Assembly: GCA_902802755.1 (NCBI GenBank)
Contig: CADCNH010000014.1
Location: forward strand, 1 to 32,499
Length of the DNA stretch: 32,499 nt
DNA from: an uncultured Bacteroidota bacterium
GTDB taxonomy: Bacteria > Bacteroidota > Bacteroidia > Bacteroidales > WCHB1-69
Direction of reading: 5' to 3'
Below are positions 25,401 through 32,421 of the stretch, one piece after another; position 1 is the stretch's first letter, and the number at the start of each line of letters is the position of its first letter. Under the pieces are notes generated by a model. That model worked only from the letters and a program-made list of their open reading frames with translations, was not told the origin of the DNA and made no database searches. The translations under genes and the position numbers were made by a program.

Positions 25401-28400
25401 CAGCTGCTGTTTGGGATGGCTTTACAATCCAGAATGGCCAGGTGCAAGGAAACGGTGCGGGTGCATACATAAGAGCATTTGGTACCCTGAGCAATTGTGT
25501 CGTGAAAAACAATGTCATAGTGAACCCCAATGGACAAAGCAATTCCTTCTTTGGTGCCGGAGTGTATGCATACGGTGGCGGTAACAATAGCAGGTCAGTT
25601 ATCAATAATTGTGTTATAGCAAACAATAGTTTTGAAAATGTGAGTTATGGATATGGTAGCGGTTTATATACCTGCTATACTGATGTGAGACGTACGGAAA
25701 TCAGCCATAATACCTCTCCAGGTTATGGTGGTGGTGTTTATACTAATGGATACACGGATTTCTCCAACTGTTTGATATATGGCAATACAAGCGCCTATTA
25801 TGGTGGTGGTGTGTATATCTCTTCCAGTAATGTCAACTTTGTGAACTGTGATATAGTTTCCAATACGGTAAATACTAATGGTTACGTAGGTGGAGGTATT
25901 TATGGTTCTTATTCGGTCAATAACATCACTTTGACTAATAGTATTGTTTGGGGTAATAAAGTGGTCTATTCCTTGAATAATATAGAGCTATACTCGATTT
26001 CAGTCTCCTATTCTGCAGTTGAGGGTGGTTATTCAGGTGAAGGAAACATACTCTTGGCTTCCTCCAACGATGGCTTGGATATGAGTCAGAATTATGTGCG
26101 TTTCACTGATCCGCAAAACGGTAATTTCCAGTTGCATCCGACTTCCGACTGTATCAATATTGGTAACAATGAGTTTGTGACTGATTCGCTTGACTTATAT
26201 GGCAACCAACGTATTTTCGGTCTGACGGTGGATATGGGTTGCTCTGAAGGACAAGAGGAAAGCAATTGTACCTCGGCAATGAACCTGACGGCAAGCAATA
26301 TCACTACAAATTCTGCCCAATTGAGCTGGCAGCCTACAGGTACGGAAAACCAGTGGCTGGTGGTTTACAGTGAAGTCAATAGCGGTACGACTAATAACTT
26401 GATTGTCAATGAATATCCTACTTGTACACTGGAAGGATTAAGTTTCAATCGTCAATATACAGCTACGGTTCGTTCGATATGCGGAGAGAATGAGACGAGT
26501 ATTCTTTCAATTCCTGTTAGTTTCCAAACCACTTGTGATCCCAATGCTTTGGATAGCCTGTCGGATTTTACGGTAATGGTGCCGGCTGATGGGGATATCA
26601 TCTATAACCGACAGGTGAGCTTCAATTGGTCTGTTCTGGAAAATGCCTCCTCGTATGATTTTTATCTGTGGCCATCTTCTGCTAGCGAACCAACAACACC
26701 TACCCGTTCTGGTTTAGTGGTGCCATACGTGGTTTATAATTTACCGGATTATGAGCCAGGAGCTACCTATAACTGGAAAGTTGTGGCTTGGAATGAGTGT
26801 CTCAGCAAGACCAGCGCTGTGGCAACTATTCAGGCAAACTGGAATCCGGATTTGCACGTTTCGGCAATTTCCACCTCCACGCCTATGTCAACGCAATCGA
26901 TGACAGTGACATGGACAGTGACTAATGATGGACTGGGTAATACGCCCCCAGGATCAACCTGGTATGATTATATATGGCTTACTCCCGTAGATGGTATCGG
27001 TGATGGATTCTGGTATAATGTGTCAGAGGTCAAACTGGCAACTGTCCCCAGTCTGAATGTGCTTAATTCGGGTGAGTCTTATACCAATTCTGTTGAAGTA
27101 ACCATTCCTGAGGATTATGTGGGTAGTTATTATTTGTTTGTGCTTGCTGACCAACCTAATGTGCGTGATATTAATTATGATCCAACAGGTAATAATTATG
27201 CACCTAATCCATATACACCCGATGCGTCGGGATATCCTTATCCCTACTTGTCTGGTACGGTCTTCAATTTTAGTTCCAATGGTGTTGTGGAAGTAAATGA
27301 AAGTGATAATTTCTTTTATAAGGTTATCACAATCTTGCCGCCTCCATCACCCGACTTGGTGGTATCATCGGTGACTCATGGCGGAACAGCTATCTCCGGT
27401 ATGGAAACCAACCTGACATGGACGGTTGAGAATAGGGGACAGGCTGCCGCTATGAACTCATGGATAGATGTGATTTATCTGTCAAGTGATACAATACTTG
27501 ATACTGAAAATGATATTCGTCTCGGTAGATTTGTACATGATGGCACATTGGCTATTAATGAAAGTTATCAGCGGACAGCACAGTTTACCATCCCCGTAGA
27601 ATGTAGTGGTAGTTATTATTTTATTGTGGTTACTGACAATAATAATACGGTTTATGAAGGCTTGCAAGAACATAATAACAAAGGTATTTCATCTCCGATG
27701 GAAATTACCCTTACCTGGTTCACGGATCTTCAGGTTACATCGGTTACCATGCCCAATGAGGTGGATGCTAATGGTACTTATACCTGTCATTACATGGTGA
27801 CCAATATGGGTGCAAGTCCTACCTACGTGAATCGTTGGGAAGATGCTGTCTATATCAGCAGATACACTCCACTGAATAGGACAAATGCTATTAAATTGAG
27901 CAGTGTTACACATACTTCCGTGTTGGCTGCTGACGCATCCTACGAGAATAATATTACGGTGCGTTTTCCTGAGAATATTTCGGGAAGCTGGTATTTGTAT
28001 GTGGTGACAGATGTTGATAATGATGTGTTTGAATACAATGCCGACGATAACAATACATACGCTTATCAGCCAGCATTGACAGTGTTGCTTCCGGATCTGA
28101 GAGTGACAAATGTTGTGATGCCAGATGAAATTGATCCCAATGTGCCAGTCCAAGTTCAGTGGACAGTTACCAACGAGGGTTTGGGTGGTATGCATAATGG
28201 CTCTTTCAGAGATAAGTTCCTCTTCCATGGCATAAGTATTTATCAGGCGAATGTAAGAAACATTAATATGCCGGCTGGAGGGTCAATGACTCGTACAGCT
28301 ACGATACAACTTCCTTGTGTTTCCGCCCAAACAGATGTGTTGAGATTCAGTGTTGATGAGGGTGGCTCTGTGTTTGAAGCGAATGAGGAAAATAATATCA

Positions 28401-31216
28401 CAACTGTGAATCTGAATTTCGTCACGCCCAATCTGACGGTTGGAGAGGTGATACCAGTTATGGGGGATGCGGACACTAACAGTCATTTGTGGAGTGGCAC
28501 TCCTGCCGAGTTGTCGTATACCATAATCAACACTGGTGCCGCACCGATTAATTCGCAAAATGTGACTGATGAAATCTACTTCAGCACTTCCGCTAATAGC
28601 TATCAGGCATCAGACTTGATATATACCCATACACATGCTTTGGATTTGGGTATTGGTGACAGTGAAACATATACTTGTTCATTGGTTATCCCCAATGGTA
28701 TCAGTGGTACTTATTATTATCATGTGGTATGCAATGCTGATGCCCATGTGTGTGAAGGTGGAAATTTGGGCAATAATGAGGCGGTAAGTGTTCCTGTTGA
28801 GGTTTTGCTCAGTCCTTCACCCGATTTGGTTATTTCCTCACTTGTGGCTCCTGCACAGGCATACCTTGGTACAGGTGTTACCCTGACTTATACTATTGCC
28901 AACCAGGGTACGGGAGCCTTGAATAATACCCGAGTGATGCAAAAGTTCTATTATTCCATGTCTCCCACATCATACGACACGCTGAAACTTCTGTTCACGA
29001 ATTATGATTACCTCAATTTGGGTGTCAATGAATCGGTTTCCAATACAGTGACAGTAACTATGCCGATCAATGTTGTGTCAGGCAATTACTATATCCATGC
29101 GTTTGTTGATGCCAACAATCAGGTGTATGAGCATGAAGGCGAACACAACAACAAGGCGGTTAGTAATATGATTGCGACCTCAGTTTATCAGTTGGATCTG
29201 CGGTTGACGCAAATTGAGGGACCAGATGTTATGCAGTGGGGAGAAACGGCCACCTTTATTTTGCATATCCAAAACAATTCAGCATTGCCAACACTGTCTT
29301 CCTCATGGCAGGATGTGCTCTACCTGTCGTCGGATGATGTGTTGCATGCTACCGACCAGTTGATGCAGTCTATGACTCACAGAAGTGTGGTAGAACCAGG
29401 GGCCAGTTATGAGGTGCCCATACGGGTGACCATACCATTAGGGGCTCCTTCTGCCTCTTATTTGATAGGTGTCACCGACTACAATCTCAATAATCCGGAT
29501 ATCAATATCAGCAACAATGTTTTGATAAAAACGTTGACTGTCAATAGTATACCGACACCTGATATATCAATTGGTGAGGTTGAGGTGTTAGATGATATCG
29601 TTAGTGGTCAGCAGGCACGTATCGCCTATAAGGTGACCAATGTTGGTGACATTGCTATCGCACAAGGAAATTGGAACGACAAGTTGTTTGTATCTTTAAA
29701 TAACAACTATGACAATTCTGATGTTGAGTTGCGAACTAAAAATCAACGAAATGTGAACTTGGCATCGGGTGATTTCTATAGAGATACGCTTAGTTTTGTG
29801 GTTCCGTTGCCTTACAGTGGTAATTTGTACTTGTTGATGAAAGCTAATGTCAACAATACTCCGTATGATGCAAATCAGGAGAATAATACGGCTGTTGTGC
29901 CTGTCATTGTGATTTTACCGGTTCCGGGTGATTTGGTGGTGACAGATGTGACATGTGAAAACACCATTGTCTCGGGTCAAACACTCCATGCTGAATGGAC
30001 TGTCCAGAACATAGGCGATTATGCAGTTTCCGGTAATGGCTTGCGTTCATTGGTGTATGTCTCTACAGATACCGCATTTGATGCCAATGACCGTTTGTTG
30101 GGTAGTGTTACGACCAATACTGTGAATTTGGATGTGGATGCTACTTTGCAGCAGAATCTGGAAACTCGTGTCAGTGGTTTGTCAGCGGGTAACTATTATC
30201 TTATTGTGAAGACTGACGTAACCAATGCGTTCAACGAGGTGAATGACAACAACAATACTGCTTATTCTATTGATCCGTTTGCCGTTACTATCCGTCCATT
30301 GCCATTCAATGAGAATGTGTATGACACACTCCGCAACAATGAGGTGTCGGACTACATGCTCAATGTCGGTGACAATGTGAACCAAACAGTACGTATTCAT
30401 TTGACATCAGAAGACTCTCTCATGGGTGCTGTGAATATGATATATGCTACTTATAATGCGATGGGTGATAACCTGAATTACAGTTATTCCACTATTGGAC
30501 AATATCAGGCTAACTCAGAATTGTACATTCCTGCTACGCAGCCTGGCTTCTATGGAGTGAATATATATGGTTCTACTCCAGTTGATCATGCGCAGAATAC
30601 GATTGTTCGTGCTGATATCCTGCCTTTCGAACTGATGGGTGTGAACGATAATCATGGTGGAAATACGGGTATGGTGACTGTGGAACTCACGGGTTCGCGT
30701 TTCCGTCCTGATATGATAGTGACCATGCGTCGTGGCAATGAGGTGATTACTGCCGATTCTATTATTTATGTGAATTATTATCAGGTATTTGCGCAGTTCG
30801 ATTTGACAGGTCATACGCCAGGCATTTATGATGTGAGTGCTGTGAACTTCTGCGAAGGAGAGGCCGTGCTTGCTAATGGCTTTACTATTGAGGAAGGTCA
30901 GCCATCAGGTCTGTCATATAATATGCTCTTCCCCAGCTCTCCGCGTCCCAACCGTAATATAGTGATGATGTTGGAGTTCGGTAATGTCGGAAATGTTGAC
31001 TTGCATGATCAGGTACTGGAGATTTCCAGTATCGGAGGATGTCCCATTGCACTGACTCCAGATGGCATTACTCTTCATCAAACGGTATTGCGAGTCCCCT
31101 TGTCCATTGAGGGTGAGCCTCAAGGTCTGCTCCGCCCGGGCAGTTATGGAACCCTCAATATCTATGGATTTACGTCGGGTGCCTTGATTTTCACCATTAA
31201 ACCAGTTCAAGAATAA
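16499..31216 (+). CDS. Giant modular secreted protein (anchor-J, FN3, beta-helix, CARDB), 4905 residues
   Basis: The ATG at 16499 begins a signal peptide (MKKLYFLLTFFVLVSMSCMG, then Q). Approximate layout by residue: choice-of-anchor J 22-181; FN3-like 188-301; second anchor-J 324-481; 'GCDS' repeat half 483-512; FN3-like 513-611; carboxypeptidase-regulatory-like 613-711; FN3-like domains to 1004; module X1 1005-1196; FN3; beta-helix 1 1284-1661; FN3; module X2 1757-1954; FN3; beta-helices 2, 3 and 4 2044-3257; two FN3-like 3258-3447; about nine CARDB domains 3449-4600; a TIG-like segment and a final beta domain to 4905. No catalytic domain, lipobox, LPxTG or T9SS C-terminal domain was recognised. 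It looks like a long extracellular adhesin or scaffold; function is inferred. It is the first gene of an operon with at least two more secreted proteins. The open frame is unbroken. Confidence 0.9.
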   Translation: MKKLYFLLTFFVLVSMSCMGQVIFSESFEDDESFFQNWWFIDEDGDDYDWHLVSGPSGVIAQDGSSCAISYSFDYYEGPLAPDNWMISSPIYLSGFSTLSFWVNSDQTLPGEHYAVYICPYNSEFDLQDFEVLIPESVATGQYENITVNIPSSYFGKSVFIAFRHFNTVGQNYLVIDNVTVTVTQSFEDINTLSVSDLTPVSATVNALFDQSAMPFMGNSEEGIMLGIAWTTDPSFTVMNTRSLFVDGYGIWPYSLLASELLPETTYYVRAYYDFTYYDETLERNNHMTVYGNVLSFTTPVCTSESEDYVSVCDEYSVSVSTMLLHEGFNDGILPAGWSIVDADGDGQSWVYKTDIPHTGTSCISSASYNNAVLFPENWLITSAVTVPDTGVTTLSWWVAPQDESWGAEHYGVYVSTTSNAVADFNGEAIFAETLSGAGWRQHSMSLNDYAGDTIYLAFVHENCSDQYWLNLDDIEVVNVNVADVLTQSGVYNLTYTNQYGCDSLVTLHLSVSDDPVVTTLQVMNVTSVSAAMGAQLLMYCEGEEPMLGVCYGVNPNPTIADSCYIGGAQDGELWHEFEWLEANTTYYVRALAITNTDTVYGPQVSFTTYGYINMNVTVVSENTNLPIAGASVYMYYGEYVDNHYYRTNMIAEGMTDASGIFSVGNLVMSSSPEILFVTVYAEGYYDRTYIYTDAYAGTLNRTVSMPPTPCYQIPYEVYWQEENGEYVLTWWSDLENMAGPKGKGDFDNPDDPNNSEVLAYSYIVLENGVPIADSLTTPAYIIPSFNSQSCYQVLSVCPNGAISDTSVCAVIHPVLPTVVTASVDDVTSTTALVSGEITFNGYDEIYSNGFVYSTIPSLDSGGLHYRYINNDSLFSAEISGLQPETTYYVWAIAINSMGISYGNMLSFTTTRECHAPLSFSVSDVLATSAVLTWQDDNDDEQLFFELSYKADEDASWTVIPNLTSNYYMLSGLQQNTSYTARIRTYCDVDAHSPYSIISFRTNCVGGSSETLIGNTTSTSDGAYLPLNTFYNYSYSQQIYPADEIGSARTINVIYLQYFYTSSITRKLDIYMGHTTKNYFSSGSDWVPANELTLVDSCVFVTFSPNNNTGYWVAIPLSTPFEYNGTDNLVIAVDDNTGSYTSSGEKFYTHYAGNYTSLYVCSDGTNYNPFSPTNGTKDVYRNNLRIPGICNTEGCDRSNVYVSNLTDSSATIAIAPGSGVQGYELEYKLENDNAYTSIPAQGTSYTITGLSSNTNYELRIRSVCDGGEYSDWKTVNFTTPVKNYDRLYVTANGTGDGSSWLNATNDLVWALNTASMVNQTYGSMPEIWVAEGVYYGNVENNVAFLIEDGSKLYGGFAGNENSLEERNIQAHPTILDGQNSRQVLNQNSNGSDNLVIIDGFTIRNGYVSGSGGGANIGLAEVRNCRFENNTCTSSGGAVFVRIISRSNGYNFRDCEFVGNTASYRGGAVCAVNNSVSFINCKISGNTASNNGGGVSGGCKMVNCEISNNTAGYCSGVYDLSDTIVNCDIVGNVSLYSGNAGLSDFNGVMINTVVWGNTYAGTSANLKNCNNMTAFNSAIEGLDGNNGVINLSSDNFGSDPNVNYPFFVSSENGDYRLRIGSALIDAGMANDYLGSYDMAGESRVYGDAVEIGCYEFHNEEYCLKPIDLAARDVMSSSALIMWRDGGNVTELSYYELSYKTEDATEWTVLPEELQGTYRMLASLQPSTNYMVRMRSFCNNGQTSEYTSELVFTTSPSQSSIACAFEGNTSAIINGPSNLTNYAGNLPSNFYYKYGYSQQIYLASEIGGGGLITSLALQYFYSSNQTRTMDIYLGHTTKSSFSSNYDWVPLEDLTLVYSGTITFNRNGSNYWYNITLQNEFEYNGIDNLVLVVDDNNGSYTNSSNKFYTNQSTAGNLTLYVYSDGTNYNPANPSFSGTLAEYRNNLKLNGQCIVNPDCERSNLVVMNVTENSAKLVYAQDSSALGIELQYGIAGSDNYETLQASGGEYVLTGLRYNTTYEARIRTICDGNIQSSWKTVTFTTSLINLDKLYVTNTGTGDASSWENATDDLAWATNTAARIKEVYGTNVVVWVAEGTYYGANGENAFTMTDGINVYGGFAGTETELSQRDINAHPTILDGQNNKRVLNQSVSFNTKTVWDGFVIQNGNVTSFSSTSNNNCGGGAFLRARGGLRNCRIINNAAYNGGGVYSYASSSYPCTLEACTVSHNTASNDAAGVYVYYMSLSKCVVSHNRSTNTSSGYGGGVYVGYANSSRDIISNCLIANNTSAYAAGVYLNSGTKILNSTIVRNKNSSTSMGAGVYGYSTATIVNSIVWGNRNVNGEANLGGNYDCQYSAADGAYAGTNFVALSSESNGNSLYYPNFVNPSQVAGSGDETANVDWHIGEGSVCINRGNNAALGVADSVDMDGNDRIQVQTVDLGCFESAYDGITLPEYNGIIYVAENGTGSGTSWNDAMSSLSDALSLAFIHNADVWVAEGTYYGDSISASAFTVVEGVNVYGGFIGNEPANYDLSLRDVKAHVSILDGQHNQRLLFQNTDFTVTHTVWDGFTLQNGRAHTVSNGSNDRAYGGAAYLKLGFTLRNCVITNNAAVYGGGIYVYYYNYNTTDTTFLINCTISHNSSTYNGGGAYLYKNVVADGCSFEYNSSRSSGGGIYMNNQVLLTNCLIANNTTYNNSGAGVYSSSSNNTVRNSTIVNNEISRGSSTGSSSYHGAGINGYYATITNCIVWGNKNYGMPNGIEGSYFTTSYVASDIPCEGTNNIVLSLENDEQNCLSPHFVNPSLMAGIADVTDSVDWHLQQGSPCINRGDNSVADIHDFDGNARVQMDTIDLGCYESPYYGVVMPNYNGIVYVKENGAGNRSGDSWENAMSSIPSAMNVAIVNDAVVWVAAGTYYGDGTSENAFVMQEGVNVYGGFAGTEDADYDLNLRDFETNTSVLDGQYTQRVLVQKDHFSANTAAVWDGFTIQNGQVQGNGAGAYIRAFGTLSNCVVKNNVIVNPNGQSNSFFGAGVYAYGGGNNSRSVINNCVIANNSFENVSYGYGSGLYTCYTDVRRTEISHNTSPGYGGGVYTNGYTDFSNCLIYGNTSAYYGGGVYISSSNVNFVNCDIVSNTVNTNGYVGGGIYGSYSVNNITLTNSIVWGNKVVYSLNNIELYSISVSYSAVEGGYSGEGNILLASSNDGLDMSQNYVRFTDPQNGNFQLHPTSDCINIGNNEFVTDSLDLYGNQRIFGLTVDMGCSEGQEESNCTSAMNLTASNITTNSAQLSWQPTGTENQWLVVYSEVNSGTTNNLIVNEYPTCTLEGLSFNRQYTATVRSICGENETSILSIPVSFQTTCDPNALDSLSDFTVMVPADGDIIYNRQVSFNWSVLENASSYDFYLWPSSASEPTTPTRSGLVVPYVVYNLPDYEPGATYNWKVVAWNECLSKTSAVATIQANWNPDLHVSAISTSTPMSTQSMTVTWTVTNDGLGNTPPGSTWYDYIWLTPVDGIGDGFWYNVSEVKLATVPSLNVLNSGESYTNSVEVTIPEDYVGSYYLFVLADQPNVRDINYDPTGNNYAPNPYTPDASGYPYPYLSGTVFNFSSNGVVEVNESDNFFYKVITILPPPSPDLVVSSVTHGGTAISGMETNLTWTVENRGQAAAMNSWIDVIYLSSDTILDTENDIRLGRFVHDGTLAINESYQRTAQFTIPVECSGSYYFIVVTDNNNTVYEGLQEHNNKGISSPMEITLTWFTDLQVTSVTMPNEVDANGTYTCHYMVTNMGASPTYVNRWEDAVYISRYTPLNRTNAIKLSSVTHTSVLAADASYENNITVRFPENISGSWYLYVVTDVDNDVFEYNADDNNTYAYQPALTVLLPDLRVTNVVMPDEIDPNVPVQVQWTVTNEGLGGMHNGSFRDKFLFHGISIYQANVRNINMPAGGSMTRTATIQLPCVSAQTDVLRFSVDEGGSVFEANEENNITTVNLNFVTPNLTVGEVIPVMGDADTNSHLWSGTPAELSYTIINTGAAPINSQNVTDEIYFSTSANSYQASDLIYTHTHALDLGIGDSETYTCSLVIPNGISGTYYYHVVCNADAHVCEGGNLGNNEAVSVPVEVLLSPSPDLVISSLVAPAQAYLGTGVTLTYTIANQGTGALNNTRVMQKFYYSMSPTSYDTLKLLFTNYDYLNLGVNESVSNTVTVTMPINVVSGNYYIHAFVDANNQVYEHEGEHNNKAVSNMIATSVYQLDLRLTQIEGPDVMQWGETATFILHIQNNSALPTLSSSWQDVLYLSSDDVLHATDQLMQSMTHRSVVEPGASYEVPIRVTIPLGAPSASYLIGVTDYNLNNPDINISNNVLIKTLTVNSIPTPDISIGEVEVLDDIVSGQQARIAYKVTNVGDIAIAQGNWNDKLFVSLNNNYDNSDVELRTKNQRNVNLASGDFYRDTLSFVVPLPYSGNLYLLMKANVNNTPYDANQENNTAVVPVIVILPVPGDLVVTDVTCENTIVSGQTLHAEWTVQNIGDYAVSGNGLRSLVYVSTDTAFDANDRLLGSVTTNTVNLDVDATLQQNLETRVSGLSAGNYYLIVKTDVTNAFNEVNDNNNTAYSIDPFAVTIRPLPFNENVYDTLRNNEVSDYMLNVGDNVNQTVRIHLTSEDSLMGAVNMIYATYNAMGDNLNYSYSTIGQYQANSELYIPATQPGFYGVNIYGSTPVDHAQNTIVRADILPFELMGVNDNHGGNTGMVTVELTGSRFRPDMIVTMRRGNEVITADSIIYVNYYQVFAQFDLTGHTPGIYDVSAVNFCEGEAVLANGFTIEEGQPSGLSYNMLFPSSPRPNRNIVMMLEFGNVGNVDLHDQVLEISSIGGCPIALTPDGITLHQTVLRVPLSIEGEPQGLLRPGSYGTLNIYGFTSGALIFTIKPVQE
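16556..17045 (+). other. Choice-of-anchor J (cleaved-adhesin-like) domain 1
   Basis: Begins FSESFEDDESFFQNWWFIDE, continues APDNWMISSPIYLSGFSTLSFWV and closes with LVIDNVTVTV, the standard jelly-roll pattern of this adhesin-associated domain. A related domain lies at about 17468-17941. Confidence 0.75.
17400..18035 (+). other. 'GCDS' repeat interrupted by choice-of-anchor J domain 2
   Basis: SEDYVSVCDEYSVSVS (about 302-320) resembles the start of the Bacteroidota repeat whose end is LTQSGVYNLTYTNQYGCDSL followed by VTLHLSV (486-512). Between the halves lies a complete anchor-J domain (LLHEGFNDGILPAGWSIVDA ... YWLNLDDIEVVNV). The split is read by eye from the usual C-x-Y-x(n)-SGxY-GCDS pattern. 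Confidence 0.55.
19242..23840 (+). repeat. Duplicated FN3-X-FN3-beta-helix cassette
   Basis: Residues 915-1661 and 1662-2447 have the same domain order. In each, an FN3 is followed by module X (GNTTS or GNTSA start; YSYSQQIYPADEIG or YGYSQQIYLASEIG; DIYMGHTTKNYF or DIYLGHTTKSSF; SDGTNYNP; RNNL), a second FN3 (RSN start, C-D-G, WKTV-x-FTT end), then a beta-helix opening LYVT-x-x-GTGD-x-SSW. Identity is moderate, so the duplication is old. Confidence 0.85.
20350..26268 (+). repeat. Four large right-handed beta-helix modules
   Basis: The modules start near 20350, 22630, 23850 and 25077, each about 380-410 residues. Each opens with a YV..NGxG..SW header, then VWVAEGTYYG, GxxVYGGFAG and ILDGQ, passes through Asn- and Gly-rich coils (NCxxxxNTxxxxGGGVY), and closes with an IDxG/INxGNN line and VDLGCYE. 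Helices 3 and 4 follow helix 2 directly without FN3 spacers. The pattern resembles polymorphic-membrane-protein or pectate-lyase-like helices. Confidence 0.85.
26842..30298 (+). repeat. Run of about nine CARDB domains
   Basis: Repeat starts are near 26842, 27350, 27723, 28093, 28429, 28819, 29192, 29557 and 29927. Each begins with a (P/T/L/G)DLxVxxV-type strand, followed by WTVxNxG, a W-x-D-x-(I/V)-Y-x-S segment, and a G-x-Y-Y-x-x-V-x-x-D-x-x-N-x-V-x-E-x-x-x-x-N-N closing strand. CARDB is an Ig-like fold frequent in long surface stalks. Confidence 0.85.
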
Positions 31217-31230
31217 AAAAATAAAGCGAT

Positions 31231-32412
31231 ATGAAAACGATAAAATTAGTAATTACGTCAGCTTTTATGCTTCTGCTGTGTATGACGGCCAAAGCCCAGT
31301 GGGCTGGTGAAGACAAGGAAGTGTTGAGAGAATCTGATAACTCACAGACAGTGACCATTGGCGCTGCTGATGGCTCGTCAGACAAATGCTATGAGTGGTC
31401 GGGACCTAATATTGTTGGTGATCTTCATCAAGCCACTATTACGGTAAATCCACAGTCTTCAGAAGAGTTGTACACGGTAACGCGTTCCTCTTCCTGCGGT
31501 GTGGAACAAGACCAGGTGAAAGTGAAAGTGGTTGACTCCGTTACGATTGTTAGTGTCACACCATTGAAGGACTGTTACAACTCTGGCGATAATTTGGCAT
31601 TGAGTGATTTTGAAATCAAAACTAATCCTGATGGATATGAGTCATTGGTACAGTTTACACCAACCCGGGTGACGAATTATGCTGGTGAGTCAGATGAAGA
31701 GCAAACGATAACGTTTAGTCTTAACTATCGAGGTCATACGTCCACCAATGAGGCCACTGTGAATGTCTTTAATGAGGATTTAGGATTGTCCACGTGCAAA
31801 AGTGTGGATTTCAATAAATTCCTTGAAGATTTCAAGAAAATAAATGCCATGGTGCAGAAAGCCCAAGGATTTGCGGATAAGTTAAACACTTTGTCCAAAG
31901 ACTTTAATCCTTGTTCTCCTGATTTCCATCTGGTCTTAAGTCTGCCACAGGGCTCAGATATACATGCCTGCTGTGAAGGTAAAGAAATTACTGGCTTTAG
32001 AGTGGATTTGCCGACCATTGATGCGTATTTGGGTATTGATTGTTATATCCCTACATCACTGAGTATTCCTCATGTGGGAGGTCTTGAAATTCATGTGGGT
32101 GCGGCGATAGGAGTAAGACTTGGACCCTTGTCCATCAAGTTTAAGAGAGAGTGCTCCACTATTACGATTCCTCTTAGCTTGTATGCCAATGTTGCGGGAG
32201 GTGTGCGGGTGTTTTTCGGAGACCCGGATTTCCTCTCTGCTGAGCTTAATCTTGTGGGAGAGGGCAGCACAAGCTTGACGTGGACTATTGGCGAGTCAAT
32301 TCAATGGAGCCCCTTGAATGTGGGTCTGAAGATTGTTGGCAAAGTAACCCTGTGTAGCTTCTATACTGATGAGGTAGATTATAATTTGTTTACATATTCA
32401 TTTTTTAACTAA
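31231..32412 (+). CDS. Secreted cysteine-rich protein, no family recognised
   Basis: A 393-residue precursor whose ATG lies 14 bp after the stop of the giant gene, so cotranscription is near certain. The signal peptide (MKTIKLVITSAFMLLLCMTA, then KAQ) is clear. Residues about 24-185 look like one or two Ig-like beta domains (CYEWSGPNIVGD; VTPLKDCYNSGDNLALSDFE; QTITFSLNYRGH). Residues about 190-225 form a predicted amphipathic helix (FNKFLEDFKKINAMVQKAQG), and the rest is beta-rich with Gly and alternating hydrophobics, ending YNLFTYSFFN. Ten cysteines remain after the signal peptide, including the CC pair in HACCEGK, consistent with disulphides outside the cytoplasm. The beta-rich end with a terminal aromatic could reflect outer-membrane association. 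Function unknown; a partner of the giant protein is inferred from position only. Confidence 0.82.
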   Translation: MKTIKLVITSAFMLLLCMTAKAQWAGEDKEVLRESDNSQTVTIGAADGSSDKCYEWSGPNIVGDLHQATITVNPQSSEELYTVTRSSSCGVEQDQVKVKVVDSVTIVSVTPLKDCYNSGDNLALSDFEIKTNPDGYESLVQFTPTRVTNYAGESDEEQTITFSLNYRGHTSTNEATVNVFNEDLGLSTCKSVDFNKFLEDFKKINAMVQKAQGFADKLNTLSKDFNPCSPDFHLVLSLPQGSDIHACCEGKEITGFRVDLPTIDAYLGIDCYIPTSLSIPHVGGLEIHVGAAIGVRLGPLSIKFKRECSTITIPLSLYANVAGGVRVFFGDPDFLSAELNLVGEGSTSLTWTIGESIQWSPLNVGLKIVGKVTLCSFYTDEVDYNLFTYSFFN

Positions 32413-32421
32413 TAAAGGCGT

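Noticed and set aside
16600..31210. Many antisense or out-of-frame open stretches of 60-220 codons inside the giant gene
   Set aside because: The sense frame is unbroken for 4905 codons with recognisable domains. The antisense frames show no families and mirror the repetitive Asn/Gly/Tyr codons.
31100..31216. T9SS C-terminal sorting domain in the giant protein
   Set aside because: The end (RPGSYGTLNIYGFTSG then ALIFTIKPVQE) lacks the usual PNPxxG...G-x-Y ... K-basic pattern; it resembles an internal beta domain of other very long proteins.
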